DNA of 64,000 nucleotides, taken from assembly GCF_000143845.1 (NCBI RefSeq), contig NC_014363.1:357186-421185 (forward strand), written 5' to 3'. This document shows, one piece after another, positions 52,311 through 61,971 of this stretch; position 1 is the first letter of the stretch; each line of letters begins with the position of its first letter. A program made the translations under genes and the position numbers. Origin of the DNA: Olsenella uli DSM 7084 (GTDB lineage: Bacteria; Actinomycetota; Coriobacteriia; Coriobacteriales; Atopobiaceae). Under the pieces are notes generated by a model. The model did no database searches. It was not told where the DNA came from and saw only the letters and a program-made list of their open reading frames with translations.

Positions 52311-52931
52311 ATGATCCGTGTCATGATCGTGGACGACCAGGCCATGTTACGTGACTCGCTTCGCGTTGCCATCGGCCAGGAGCATGACATGGCGGTGGTA
52401 GCGTCCCTCTCGGATGCCTCCGAGGCCCCCGCTGTCGTGGAGCGGCTCGGCCCGGACCTCGTGCTCATGGACGTCTGCACGGAGGGTGGCCAGTCCGGCA
52501 TCGCCGCGGTACGGCGCATCAAGGCGGCGCATCCCACCGTCCGCTGCATCGTCATGACCGGCATGCCCGAGGTCACCTTCGTTAAGCAGGCGCGTGAGTC
52601 GGGTGCGGATGGCTTCGTCTACAAGAACGTGGGAACGCGCGAGCTTCTGGCACTGCTGCGCTCGACCATGGCAGGTTACCAGACCTTCCCCAACGCCCCG
52701 GCCCAAGACCAGCTCGTCTCGGGGCTCACGTCGGACGAGATGGGCGTGCTGCGCCTGGTCTGCGAGGCCAAGTCGCGCCGTGAGATCGCCGAGGAGCTCT
52801 TCCTCTCGGAGGGTACGGTGAAGCGCCGCATATCCGAGATCCTTGCCAAGACGGGCTACGACAGCATCATGCGCCTGGCCGTCGACGTGGTCTCGCGGGG
52901 CTACGTCGTTCCGCGCCTCAGGGGCGAGTGA
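52311..52931 (+). CDS. NarL/LuxR-type response regulator
   Basis: The 206-residue protein has a receiver domain (MIVDDQAMLRDS, phospho-acceptor Asp in LVLMDVCTEGG, MTG, YKN) and a C-terminal LuxR helix-turn-helix (LTSDEMGVLRLVCEAKSRREIAEELFLSEGTVKRRI, shortened here). The ATG at 52311 starts the receiver directly. Its kinase is probably the NarX-like sensor at 56955-58487, four genes downstream. Confidence 0.9.
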   Translation: MIRVMIVDDQAMLRDSLRVAIGQEHDMAVVASLSDASEAPAVVERLGPDLVLMDVCTEGGQSGIAAVRRIKAAHPTVRCIVMTGMPEVTFVKQARESGADGFVYKNVGTRELLALLRSTMAGYQTFPNAPAQDQLVSGLTSDEMGVLRLVCEAKSRREIAEELFLSEGTVKRRISEILAKTGYDSIMRLAVDVVSRGYVVPRLRGE

Positions 52932-53108
52932 CGCGTGCAAGCCGCTCCCAGGTGACGCGTGCGGGGCACTTGGGAGGCATGCCGTCGTTTGGGACAAGTG
53001 GCCCATGTCCACATACCGCAAAGGGACGCGGGGACATTCCGGACCGAGGCGGGGACCGTCACCATCTGAGGCAGGCGGCTAAGGCCAACCTCGGTGACGG
53101 GAGGACCC

Positions 53109-53843
53109 ATGGGCATCTTTGGAAACCTGTTCGAGAAGAAGACCTGCGCCATCTGTGGCGGCGAGATCGGGCTTCTGGGCAATCGCAAGCTCGAGGATGG
53201 GAACCTCTGCAAGGCCTGCGCGGCGAAGCTCTCGCCGTTCTTCAGCGACCGTCGCAGGAGCACCGTCGAGCAGATTCGCGAACAGCTCGACTACCGCGAG
53301 GCCAACAAGGCCGCCGTGACGGCGCTCAACGTGACGCGCACCCTTGGTGACAGAACGAAGATCCTCCTCGACGAGGACGCCCAGAGGTTCGTCGTCACCC
53401 CCTCAGGTGGCCGCTGGCGGGACAGCAACCCGGACGTGATGTCGTTCTCCCAGGTCACGGGCTGCAATGTCGACGTGCGCACCACGCGCGAGGAACTCTA
53501 TCGCGAAGGTCCCGACGGAGAGCGCGTGAGCTACGACCCGCCACGCTATGACACCGACTACGACATCTACGTGATCATCAACGTCAACACGCCCTACTTC
53601 GACGAGATCGAGTTCCGTATCAACTCGATGCGCATCGAGAGCCCCGGCTCGCCGGACTACCAGTCCGCCATGGACCAGGCACGCGAGATCAAGGAGGCGC
53701 TCACGTCCGTGCGCGAGAACGTGCGTGCAGCCGTGGCCGAGGCGGCTGCCCCCAAGGCGGCCGTGGTGTGCCCGCACTGCGGCGCCACCACCATGCCCGA
53801 TGCCAACGGTCGCTGCGAGTACTGCGGTGGTGCCGTGGCCTGA
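53109..53843 (+). CDS. DUF4428-type zinc-ribbon protein
   Basis: The 244-residue protein starts with a Cys4 zinc ribbon (CAICGGEIGLLGNRKLEDGNLCKAC) followed by a middle domain (FVVTPSGGRWRDSNPDVMSFSQVTGC) of the PH/DUF4428-associated type, and ends in a second ribbon (CPHCGATTMPDANGRCEYCG). Such proteins are coded beside SPFH-type zinc-ribbon proteins. Its role is unknown, perhaps membrane-linked stress sensing. Confidence 0.8.
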   Translation: MGIFGNLFEKKTCAICGGEIGLLGNRKLEDGNLCKACAAKLSPFFSDRRRSTVEQIREQLDYREANKAAVTALNVTRTLGDRTKILLDEDAQRFVVTPSGGRWRDSNPDVMSFSQVTGCNVDVRTTREELYREGPDGERVSYDPPRYDTDYDIYVIINVNTPYFDEIEFRINSMRIESPGSPDYQSAMDQAREIKEALTSVRENVRAAVAEAAAPKAAVVCPHCGATTMPDANGRCEYCGGAVA

Positions 53844-53883
53844 CGCGCCGAGACCAGATGACGGGTATGACGGAGGAGGGAGC

Positions 53884-55089
53884 ATGGGACTTCTGAAGGC
53901 AGGCATCGGCGCGCTCTCGGGCGTGCTGTCCGACAGCTGGCGCGACTACTTCTACTGCGAGTCACTTGCCGCCGACGTGCTTGCGGCAAAGGGCGAGAAG
54001 CGTGCGAGCGGGCGCGGTTCGAACGTCTCCGGCGAGGCCAACATCATCTCGGATGGGTCGATCGTCAATGTGAGCGACGGCCAGTGCATGATGATCGTCG
54101 AGTCCGGGGCTGTGGTGGAGGTCTGCGCGGAGCCGGGTGAGTTCGTGTACGACGCCTCGAGCGAGCCCTCGATCTTCACGGGGAAGCTCGGCGAGTCGAT
54201 TGCCGCTACCTTCTCCCAGGCGGGCAGGCGCTTCACCTTTGGGGGCAGCCCCGCGAAGGACCAGCGCGTGTACTTCTTCAACACCAAGGAGGTCATGGGA
54301 AACAAGTACGGTACCCCATCCCCCGTTCCCTTCCGTGTGGTCGATGCAAACATAGGTCTGGACGTCGACATCTCCGTCAGCTGCAACGGGGAGTACTCGT
54401 ACAGGCTCACGGACCCGCTGCTGTTCTACAAGAACGTCTGCGGGAACGTCAAGACGGCCTTCACGCGCGACAAGATCGACAGCCAGCTCAAGAGCGAGCT
54501 GCTCACAGCACTCCAGCCGGCCTTTGCGAGGATATCGGCCATGGGTATCCGCTACAGCGCCGTTCCCGGCCATACCGCAGAGCTCGCCCAGGCCCTGAAC
54601 GACGTCCTCTCGGACACTTGGTCGGGACTGCGCGGCATATCAGTGGCCTCGTTTGGCATGAACTCCATCAGCGCGAGTCCAGAGGACGAACGCATGATCA
54701 AGGATCTGCAGCGTGCCGCCGTCATGCGTGACCCCACCATGGCTGCGGCCAACATCGCCGCAGCCCAGTCCGATGCCATGCGCACCGCAGCCGCGAACGA
54801 GAACGGGGCGATGGCCGGTTTCATGGGCATGGGTATGGCGGGCGCCATGGGCGGGCTCAACGCCCAGCAGCTCTACCAGGTGGGACAGCCCGCCGGTCCC
54901 GCGCCATCGCCTGCTTCTGTTCCGTCCCCGGATGCATGGACCTGTTCCTGTGGAGAGACCAACACCGGCAGGTTCTGCGGAGGCTGTGGCAGCCCGAAGC
55001 CCCAACCTGCGAGCGAATGGTTCTGCCCCGAGTGTGGAACCAGGAACGCGGGCAGGTTCTGCCAGAACTGCGGCCATCCTCGCGGTTGA
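53884..55089 (+). CDS. SPFH/virion-core-like protein with zinc ribbons
   Basis: The 401-residue protein has an SPFH (stomatin-like) domain over about residues 30-280 (DYFYCESLAADVL, SQAGRRFTFGG, VYFFNTKEVMGNKYGTPSP, DPLLFYKNVCGN). A Gly/Ala/Met-rich linker and two C-terminal zinc ribbons (WTCSCGETNTGRFCGGCG; WFCPECGTRNAGRFCQNCG) follow. It belongs to the YdjI-type SPFH group often paired with membrane-remodelling or stress genes. It follows the DUF4428 gene by 40 bases. Confidence 0.85.
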   Translation: MGLLKAGIGALSGVLSDSWRDYFYCESLAADVLAAKGEKRASGRGSNVSGEANIISDGSIVNVSDGQCMMIVESGAVVEVCAEPGEFVYDASSEPSIFTGKLGESIAATFSQAGRRFTFGGSPAKDQRVYFFNTKEVMGNKYGTPSPVPFRVVDANIGLDVDISVSCNGEYSYRLTDPLLFYKNVCGNVKTAFTRDKIDSQLKSELLTALQPAFARISAMGIRYSAVPGHTAELAQALNDVLSDTWSGLRGISVASFGMNSISASPEDERMIKDLQRAAVMRDPTMAAANIAAAQSDAMRTAAANENGAMAGFMGMGMAGAMGGLNAQQLYQVGQPAGPAPSPASVPSPDAWTCSCGETNTGRFCGGCGSPKPQPASEWFCPECGTRNAGRFCQNCGHPRG

Positions 55090-55191
55090 GACAGGTGGCG
55101 GTGCCTCCCGCTCTGCTACCCTGAGGACACACGTCTTGCCTTTTGGCCGATGAGGCGTGCACCCTCCCTTTCGACGGCCTTGGGAGGTGAC

Positions 55192-56961
55192 ATGGCGACA
55201 CGGTACGCATGCAGGCACGGGTGGCAGGGTCCTGCCGTCGCGGCGGCCCTGGTGGTCCCCGCGCTCCTTTCCTTGCGGTCATGGGGACCTTCCGTCGTGC
55301 CCGTGGTTCCCTATCCGCATGAGAGCCCGTTGGGGACCTCGGCCCTTATGGTCGTCGCCCTTCCCCTGCTCTCCCTGTGGGGCATCTCGGTCAGCCATCG
55401 CTGTGCGGACGCCGTCGTCAGGCGTCGGCTCCTGCTCATCGACATCCTGCTTGTCACCTGGAACATCGACGCGCTCGTCAAGTACACGGCCGTGTCGGAC
55501 GCCGTCGTTGAGCTGTGCTGGTATCTCTATTACATTCCCATCGTGTACCTCCCCCTCCTTCTGGTCCTCGCCGCGCTGCGGGTGTCGGGCCTGGAGGGAT
55601 GCCCGTGGGCCACCATTGTGCGCAGGGGTGCGGTGCTTGTGGGCGCCGCGCTCTTTGGTGCCGTGGCCACCAACGGTCTCCACGGCCTTGCCTTCGTCTT
55701 CGACCGGCTGGACCCCGCCTGGGACGTGAACTATGCCTATGGACCGGTTTATGCCGCCGTTCACGTGTGGACCGCGGTCATGCTGCTTGCCTTCCTTGCC
55801 CTCATCGTCATCCATGCCCGCAAGGCGCTGCGCCGCGTGGTTCTGCTGGTGGCCCTCGTCTTTGTGCTGGGCATCGCCTACTCGCTGCTGTATGCCCTGA
55901 GGGTTCCGCTTGCGTACCTGACCAACTACTGCCTGCTGTATACCTCCATCTCGGTCATCGTCGTGGAGGCCAGCCTCGACCTGGGTCTTCTGCCCTCGTA
56001 TCGCGGTGTCGCCCGACTGTTCGAGGACCTCCCCCTCGATATCAAGATCCTTTCGCCCGAAGGTGCCACCGCCTTTGCGTCCCGCTCTGCCACCCCCCTC
56101 ACGGAGCGGGCATGGCGTGCCTTGGCGGGCCTCGAGCTTCCCCGTGGGAGAATGACCAGCTTCAGGTTGCCCCTGCACCTCGTCTGCCATGCCTTTGGCA
56201 TCCCCGGGGGCATGGCCGTCCTCACCGAGGACATCGCGGAGCTCGATGACCTGCGACGGGCCCTTGACCTGCGTCGTGAGGATCTTGAGCGGCATAACCG
56301 TGCCATCGAACGGGCTCGTGGCGTTCGCGAGGAGCTGTTGGCCCGTCGCATCGAGAGGGATCTGGTTGCCGACGTCGAGCCCCTGCTCTCGGAATCGGTC
56401 GACCTCATGCATGACATCCTGTCCTCGCTCCCAGATGCGGGGGACGAGACCTCGCGAGAAAGGCGTCGACGCCGGCTCGTCCTGGTGAAGCTGCTGGTCG
56501 CCTATTGCAAGCGCAGGGGCGCGCTCGCCCTTGCGGGGGACGGCGTCGACCCGCTGGGTGCCGAGCACCTGCATCTTTTGCTGGACGAGATCGTCGCCGA
56601 CGTGCGCAGCGCGGGCATGGTCTGCGCGATGTCCGTCGACGTCTCGGGGAACCTGTCCAACGCATGCATGGGACAGCTCTATGACTGCATCCACGACCTC
56701 CTGATGCTGGTCAGCAAGGACGAGGGGGCGACCCTCATCGTCCATCTGGGAGAAGGCAGAGCGGGCCACATAGAGCTCAGGGCCGCGGTGGACGTGGGGG
56801 ACGAGGAGGCCTGCGAGGCGCTGGGCCGCCAGCTGCGCGGGGACCCAGCGCACGGCCTTGCCGCATCCGCCGTCGATGTCGATGACACGGTCCTGCATGT
56901 CCATATGACGGTTTCCCGTGGTACGGTCATGTCCCAGGGGGAGGTGGGCGAGGCATGCTAG
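55192..56961 (+). CDS. Membrane sensor with degenerate histidine kinase core
   Basis: The 589-residue protein has seven or so hydrophobic N-terminal segments (to about residue 270), a short middle domain, then a coiled coil (LDDLRRALDLRREDLERHNRAIERARGVREELL) and a kinase-like C-terminus. At the place of the DHp His is VDLMHDILSS, and the N-box that should read like NA/ELxNAxRH reads YDCIHDLLMLV, with no clear G-boxes. It is thus probably a pseudokinase. It overlaps the next, intact kinase gene by seven bases. Confidence 0.7.
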   Translation: MATRYACRHGWQGPAVAAALVVPALLSLRSWGPSVVPVVPYPHESPLGTSALMVVALPLLSLWGISVSHRCADAVVRRRLLLIDILLVTWNIDALVKYTAVSDAVVELCWYLYYIPIVYLPLLLVLAALRVSGLEGCPWATIVRRGAVLVGAALFGAVATNGLHGLAFVFDRLDPAWDVNYAYGPVYAAVHVWTAVMLLAFLALIVIHARKALRRVVLLVALVFVLGIAYSLLYALRVPLAYLTNYCLLYTSISVIVVEASLDLGLLPSYRGVARLFEDLPLDIKILSPEGATAFASRSATPLTERAWRALAGLELPRGRMTSFRLPLHLVCHAFGIPGGMAVLTEDIAELDDLRRALDLRREDLERHNRAIERARGVREELLARRIERDLVADVEPLLSESVDLMHDILSSLPDAGDETSRERRRRRLVLVKLLVAYCKRRGALALAGDGVDPLGAEHLHLLLDEIVADVRSAGMVCAMSVDVSGNLSNACMGQLYDCIHDLLMLVSKDEGATLIVHLGEGRAGHIELRAAVDVGDEEACEALGRQLRGDPAHGLAASAVDVDDTVLHVHMTVSRGTVMSQGEVGEAC

Positions 56962-58487
56962 GCGGACCGCCGCATCCCGCTCTCCTGGTGTGCGAGCTGC
57001 TCGTGGTGCTGTTCTGCCTCGAGTCGGTCCTGCAGACCATCTACGTCGCATCGCTCTTCTCGCGCCAGGACCTCCCCCTGGGATCCATCCACTTGGCCCA
57101 TGAGCTCTCGCTCGCGGGCGCGCTCGTGGTCACTGCCATCCTCTGCGTCGAGATGACGGAGGGGCCTGTCGTGCTCGTGGTGGAGTTTGGCGTCCTCGGC
57201 GTTCCGGTCGATGCCATGGCCGCAGTCGGGTACGCGTGCTTCGCCCTGGGAGCGCTGCGTGTCGTGGGGCCGTCATCGGGCATGGTGCCCTCCGTGCCGC
57301 CCTCCGAGGCGGAGGTGGGGGCCGGGCGCCCGGGACCTCTCCTGGGGACGCGCCTGGGCGTCGCCCTCGAGTCCGTGCTCGTGCTCCTTGCGACCACGCA
57401 TGCGTCGCTGGTCGTCGGCGAGCATTGGTTCGTCTGCCTCGTCCTGTTGGCGGCGGCCATGCTCTATCGCACGGTCAGCCTCGTGCGGTGGGCGCATGAC
57501 CGGCTGAACGGCTCCCTCACGTGCCTCTCACCCCTGCAGACGCTGTCCGAGCTGCCCGAGGGGGTCCTCTGCGTGACGAGGGACGGGCGGGTGCTCTTCA
57601 TGAACGACTGCATGCGTCGTTGCCTCGCCACGCTGGGCCTCACGGCCGACCTGGGCGATCTGAGCGGGGCATGGGAGAAGATCGCGGCGGCTGCGATGGC
57701 GCACGATGGCGGCAGGGTGTCCGATGGCGGGGTGCGCGTGGGCGTCACCTCGGACGAGGTGCGCTACCTCATGCGCCATGACATGGTTGCGCTGGGTTCT
57801 GGCAGCGTATGCATCCTCGCCCTCGACATCACGGAGGAGGAGCGGCTGCGCCAGGGGGCCCAAGCCGTCAACCAGAGCCTCGAGGGGGCACGTCGCAGGC
57901 TTGTCGACTCGCTCGCGAACGTGGAGGAGACGGCTCGGATCGAGGCGCGCCTCACCATGCGGGCGCGCGTCCATGACGTGATCGGCCAGAGGCTCTCCAT
58001 CCTCCACCGTTGCCTTGAGGACGGGGACGTCTCGGACGAGACGGTGGAGCACCTGCAGGTGCTCCTGGATGACATAACCTCCGATCTGCGTGACCCGCAC
58101 GAGGCGAACCCTTGCAGGTCGCTCGACACGCTCGTGGCGGCCTTTGGCCTGGCGGGCGTGGACGTGCGCGTGACCGGGTCCCTGCCCGCAGGGCGCCCGG
58201 TCGCGGCGTTCTTCGTGAACACGTTGCGCGAGGCCTGCACCAATGCGGTGCGCCACGGGCAGGCGTGTCGGGTGTGGGTGCATCTGGACCAGACGGAGGA
58301 GCTTCTGCGCCTGAGGGTCACAAACGACGGCGTCTGTCCGGTGGACGGAAAGATCGACGAGCGCGGGGGACTGGGCGGCATGCGTCACGCGGCTGCGGCG
58401 CTGGGGGCGACGGTCCGCGTCACCGCGAGGCCACGCTTCGTCGTCAGCGTCGAGGTGCCGCTTGACCCAAGGCCCGTGTCGCGTTGA
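56955..58487 (+). CDS. NarX-type sensor histidine kinase
   Basis: The 510-residue protein has six N-terminal membrane helices, a PAS-like domain (LPEGVLCVTRDGRVLFMNDCM), a HisKA_3 helix with the phospho-acceptor His in RARVHDVIGQRLSILHR, and an HATPase domain with N-box REACTNAVRHG and G-box RGGLGGM. It should phosphorylate the LuxR-type regulator at 52311. Its 3' end overlaps the P-type ATPase gene on the other strand by 44 bases. Confidence 0.88.
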   Translation: MLGGPPHPALLVCELLVVLFCLESVLQTIYVASLFSRQDLPLGSIHLAHELSLAGALVVTAILCVEMTEGPVVLVVEFGVLGVPVDAMAAVGYACFALGALRVVGPSSGMVPSVPPSEAEVGAGRPGPLLGTRLGVALESVLVLLATTHASLVVGEHWFVCLVLLAAAMLYRTVSLVRWAHDRLNGSLTCLSPLQTLSELPEGVLCVTRDGRVLFMNDCMRRCLATLGLTADLGDLSGAWEKIAAAAMAHDGGRVSDGGVRVGVTSDEVRYLMRHDMVALGSGSVCILALDITEEERLRQGAQAVNQSLEGARRRLVDSLANVEETARIEARLTMRARVHDVIGQRLSILHRCLEDGDVSDETVEHLQVLLDDITSDLRDPHEANPCRSLDTLVAAFGLAGVDVRVTGSLPAGRPVAAFFVNTLREACTNAVRHGQACRVWVHLDQTEELLRLRVTNDGVCPVDGKIDERGGLGGMRHAAAALGATVRVTARPRFVVSVEVPLDPRPVSR

Positions 58488-60450
58488 GGACGCAGAGGAC
58501 CATGACCCCCACGTCGCCAAAGACGGCGAGCCACATGGGGGCGAGGCCCATGGTGGCGAGGATGAGGATGGCGACCTTGACCGCGATGGCAAAGGCGATG
58601 TTCTGGCGGGCGATCGCCAGCGTGTGTCGGGCGACGCGGATGGCCGTGGCTATCTTGGACGGCCGGTCGTCCATCAGGACGACGTCGGCCGCCTCGATGG
58701 CGGCATCCGATCCCATTGCGCCCATGGCGATGCCCACGTCGGCGCGTGCCAGCACGGGCGCGTCGTTGATGCCGTCGCCGACGAACGCCAGAGAGGCGCC
58801 CTCGCCCCTCTCCGCCAGCAGACGTTCGACGTCGTCGACCTTGTCGGCTGGCAGGAGCCCGGAGCGGCACTCGTCGATTCCAAGCTCCTTGGCCACGTGG
58901 GTGGCGACCTCCCTGCGGTCGCCCGTGAGCATGACTATGCGGCGGACGCCCTCTGCCCGAATGGAGCGTATGGCCTCGGCTGCGTCAGGCTTCACGCGGT
59001 CGGCTATGACGACGTGGCCGGCGTAGCTTCCGTCTATGGCCACATGGATCACGGTCCCGTCGTCGACGTGCCCCTCGCAGAGGGTCCATGCGGCTCCGAC
59101 CTGGTCCATGAGCCTGGTGCTGCCCACGGCGACCCTCCGGCCGTTGACGCTTGCGACGACGCCGCGACCCGCGATCTCGGAGACGTCCGTGATGGAGCAG
59201 TCGTCCGCCTCGTCGGGATAGGCCTGGCGCAGGGCTGCTGCGATGGGGTGGGTCGAGTTCCTCTCGACATGGGCTGCCAGGTGCAGGAGCTGGTCTTCGT
59301 CGACGAGGGACGGATGCACGCCGCCCACCTCGAAGCTTCCTTGGGTGAGGGTCCCGGTCTTGTCGAACACGACGGTGTCCGCCGTGGCGAGGGCCTCCAT
59401 GAAGTTGGAGCCCTTGATCAGGATGCCGCGGCTGGATGCGCCGCCGATGCCGGCAAAGAACGTCAGGGGCACGGAGAGCACCAGGGCGCAGGGGCAGGAC
59501 ACGACCAGGAAGGTCAGGGCGCGCAGCAGCCAGGTGGCGAAGTTGGCACCAAAGTCGCCGCTTGCGATGGGGGGGAGCAGGGCGACCACGATGGCCAGGC
59601 ACACCACGACGGGTGTGTAGGCCCTCGCGAAGCGGCGGATGAATCCCTCGGAGCGGGACTTGTTCTGCCCGGCATCCTCGATCAGGCGCAGGATCTTGCT
59701 GGCGGTGGACTCCCCGAAGGACCGGGTCACCCGGACGCGCAGCACGCCGGACACATTGACGCAGCCAGAGACGACCTCGGATCCGACGGTGACGTCGCGT
59801 GGGAGGGACTCACCGGTCAGGGCGACGGTGTCGAGGCTCGACGCACCTTCGAGGACCACGCCGTCCAAGGGGACACGCTCGCCCGGCCTGATCACGATGG
59901 TCTCGCCCGGCCCCACGGATCCTGGGTCGACGACCTCGACCGCCCCCGCCCGCTCGACGCTTGCTGTGTCGGGGCGAATGTCCATGAGCTTGGCGACGGA
60001 CTTGCGGCTGTTGTCCTCGGCCATCTCCTCGAAGAGCTCGCCGACCTCGAAGAACAGCATGACGAAGACGGCTTCGGCGAACATGGGCTCGCCGCCGGGT
60101 ATGAAGCCGATGACCAGCGCTCCGATGGTCGCGACGGACATCAGGAAGTCCTCGTCGAAGGGGTCCCCGCGACCGATGTTCTCGGCCGCCTCACGCAGCG
60201 TCGAGGCGCCTGCGACGGCATAGCTGGGCAGGAAGGCCAGCAGTTGCAGCCAGAGGGGCAACTCGACGAGCCTCTGGAGGACGCTGGCCGCAAGCAGCAA
60301 TGCGGCTGCCACGACGATCTTCCTCAGGCGCGCCTTGGGGTCCTCGTCCTGGTCAGCGTCGTGGCTGTGACAGCTGACCCCGGGCTCGTCATGCCCCTCG
60401 TCGTGACGGTGGCTGTGGTGTGCGGCGTGGTTGCAGCAGTGGCAGGACAT
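58444..60450 (-). CDS. zntA: Zn/Cd/Pb-type P1B ATPase
   Basis: The 668-residue protein has the P-type ATPase core: phosphatase TGES, membrane metal motif SCPCAL, phosphorylation DKTGT, HP locus NSTHPIA and GDGINDAP. CPC places it in the P1B group exporting Zn, Cd or Pb. Instead of an N-terminal HMA fold it has a His/Cys-rich leader (CHCCNHAAHHSHRHDEGHDE). A TATGAAC-N4-GTTCATA operator lies 21 bases upstream, matching an ArsR-type repressor. The symbol is by family, not proven. Confidence 0.9.
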   Translation of the reverse strand: MSCHCCNHAAHHSHRHDEGHDEPGVSCHSHDADQDEDPKARLRKIVVAAALLLAASVLQRLVELPLWLQLLAFLPSYAVAGASTLREAAENIGRGDPFDEDFLMSVATIGALVIGFIPGGEPMFAEAVFVMLFFEVGELFEEMAEDNSRKSVAKLMDIRPDTASVERAGAVEVVDPGSVGPGETIVIRPGERVPLDGVVLEGASSLDTVALTGESLPRDVTVGSEVVSGCVNVSGVLRVRVTRSFGESTASKILRLIEDAGQNKSRSEGFIRRFARAYTPVVVCLAIVVALLPPIASGDFGANFATWLLRALTFLVVSCPCALVLSVPLTFFAGIGGASSRGILIKGSNFMEALATADTVVFDKTGTLTQGSFEVGGVHPSLVDEDQLLHLAAHVERNSTHPIAAALRQAYPDEADDCSITDVSEIAGRGVVASVNGRRVAVGSTRLMDQVGAAWTLCEGHVDDGTVIHVAIDGSYAGHVVIADRVKPDAAEAIRSIRAEGVRRIVMLTGDRREVATHVAKELGIDECRSGLLPADKVDDVERLLAERGEGASLAFVGDGINDAPVLARADVGIAMGAMGSDAAIEAADVVLMDDRPSKIATAIRVARHTLAIARQNIAFAIAVKVAILILATMGLAPMWLAVFGDVGVMVLCVLNATRALGQAAPRR

Positions 60451-60470
60451 CGTGCCCCCTAACGTAAACG

Positions 60471-60488
60471 TATGAACAATCGTTCATA
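60471..60488. promoter_or_regulatory. ArsR/SmtB-type operator for the metal ATPase
   Basis: TATGAAC-AATC-GTTCATA is a perfect 7-4-7 palindrome. It resembles known CzrA/SmtB/ZiaR sites (TGAA...TTCA) and lies just upstream of the ATPase start, where a metal-responsive ArsR repressor would bind. The CzrA-like gene at 30893-31321 is the only such regulator in the window. Confidence 0.7.
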
Positions 60489-60591
60489 TATAACGATGCG
60501 AGCGTAGCATGTGGAGCACCTGCGGTCAACAGGAGCCGGTCGAGGGGGGTCCTGTCCCAGCGTTGGGCGCGCCCCTCTCGACAGGTCGTCC

Positions 60592-61764
60592 CTACTGGGA
60601 TTTCTTGGCGGTAGTGACGGGGGTGAGGTCGAGATCGAGGTCGACCTTCCCGTTGATGCCGTCCACCGATCCCTTGCTGCTGTACTGCCAGAGCGCGAAG
60701 TTCAGGCCCATCGTGGGGTGGGACTCGTACTCGGCATACCAGAATCCGTAGGAGGTGAGGTCCTCGAGGTTGTAGTGGGCGAGGTCCACCTGGCTGCCGT
60801 AGACGACGGCGTGGTAGCCGCCCGCCTCGCAGGTGCGGCAGAACGCCGCCGCGACCTTCGTGAGCTGGTCCTGGGAGAGGCTGGAGACGCGGTCGGTCCC
60901 GCTGGCCCCGGGCTCGAGGTCGAAGGCGATGGGATAGGTGGTCGGCGTTCCGTTGAGCCTCCGGATGACGAACCCGGCCTCCTCGGCGGCCTCGTCCTCG
61001 TTGATGGCCTGGGAGTAGAAGTAGACGCCCACGTCGAGTCCGGCGGCCTGCGCACCCGAGAGGTTGGCGTCAAACGTGGCGTCGGGGGCGATGTTGCCCT
61101 CGACGGTACCGCGGTAGCCCGCGCGGATGTAGGCGAACTCGATGCCGTCGGCCGCGACCTTCGACCAGTCAATGCTCGCGTTGTGCTCGGACACGTCGAC
61201 ACCGAGGCGCGAGAGCGTCTCGCCATTCACCACATAGCTGTAGTGGTCGCCATTCTTGACGAGGTTGCTCCAGCTGAACGGGCTGTGGTAGAGGTCCGTC
61301 GAGCTGTCCAGACCGGTGGTGACGCGTACCTTCGACTGCTGGGCCATGCTCTCCGCCCACTGCCGGTCCTGCGACGAGCAGAGGACGAGCCGCAGCATGC
61401 TGAGCAGGAGTAGGATTGCCACGATGCCGATGACGGGCTTCAGGAAGGCGGCACGTGGCTTGGTGGCCGAGGCGGCCCTGCGCGCGCGACTGTTGCTGTA
61501 CTCGCGCGCGGCGCCGGTGCGCTTCTGCGTCATGGTTTGGGCGCGCGTCGTGCGGGCGGGGTGCATGCGGTTGCGATTGGAATGGTCCTCGCGGCTCCCG
61601 CGCAGCTCGCGACTGACACCGCGCTCCGCGTGCGAGGCGCGGGCGCCCCTCGACGGGTGTGGGGAGGTGGCCCGTGACGTGTGGCTGTGGCTGCTGGAGC
61701 GCGTTGCTCCCCCGCGTCCGCGCGCGGTTGGCGCCTGGCGCTTTGTCGGCTTGCGGTCATTCAT
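60592..61764 (-). CDS. GH25 lysozyme-like cell-wall hydrolase, membrane-anchored
   Basis: The 390-residue protein has a ~105-residue Arg/Ser/Thr-rich basic tail, one membrane helix (PVIGIVAILLLLSMLRLVL) and a C-terminal GH25 domain: GVDVSEHNASIDW with the catalytic Asp, FAYIRAGYRG, VYFYSQAINEDEA and FDLEPGASG with the catalytic Glu pair. It cleaves the glycan backbone of peptidoglycan. The long disordered basic N-terminus before the helix is unusual and should face the cytoplasm. Confidence 0.88.
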   Translation of the reverse strand: MNDRKPTKRQAPTARGRGGATRSSSHSHTSRATSPHPSRGARASHAERGVSRELRGSREDHSNRNRMHPARTTRAQTMTQKRTGAAREYSNSRARRAASATKPRAAFLKPVIGIVAILLLLSMLRLVLCSSQDRQWAESMAQQSKVRVTTGLDSSTDLYHSPFSWSNLVKNGDHYSYVVNGETLSRLGVDVSEHNASIDWSKVAADGIEFAYIRAGYRGTVEGNIAPDATFDANLSGAQAAGLDVGVYFYSQAINEDEAAEEAGFVIRRLNGTPTTYPIAFDLEPGASGTDRVSSLSQDQLTKVAAAFCRTCEAGGYHAVVYGSQVDLAHYNLEDLTSYGFWYAEYESHPTMGLNFALWQYSSKGSVDGINGKVDLDLDLTPVTTAKKSQ

Positions 61765-61971
61765 GGGCCCCTCCCCTCGCGTATCGGTGACAGGTGCATA
61801 TGGGCCTCATTGTCGCATGGGGCATCCTGGCGCACGAGGATAGCTTTTGCAACTTCGCCGAGAGCACATCGGGCGATGGGGCCTGGTGTGGCTCTGAACC
61901 TGGTGTGGTTCCGAATGCGGGCCTGGTCATGGGTCTGGTTATGGATCGTGCGGGCCGCTTGGGACCTGGCC

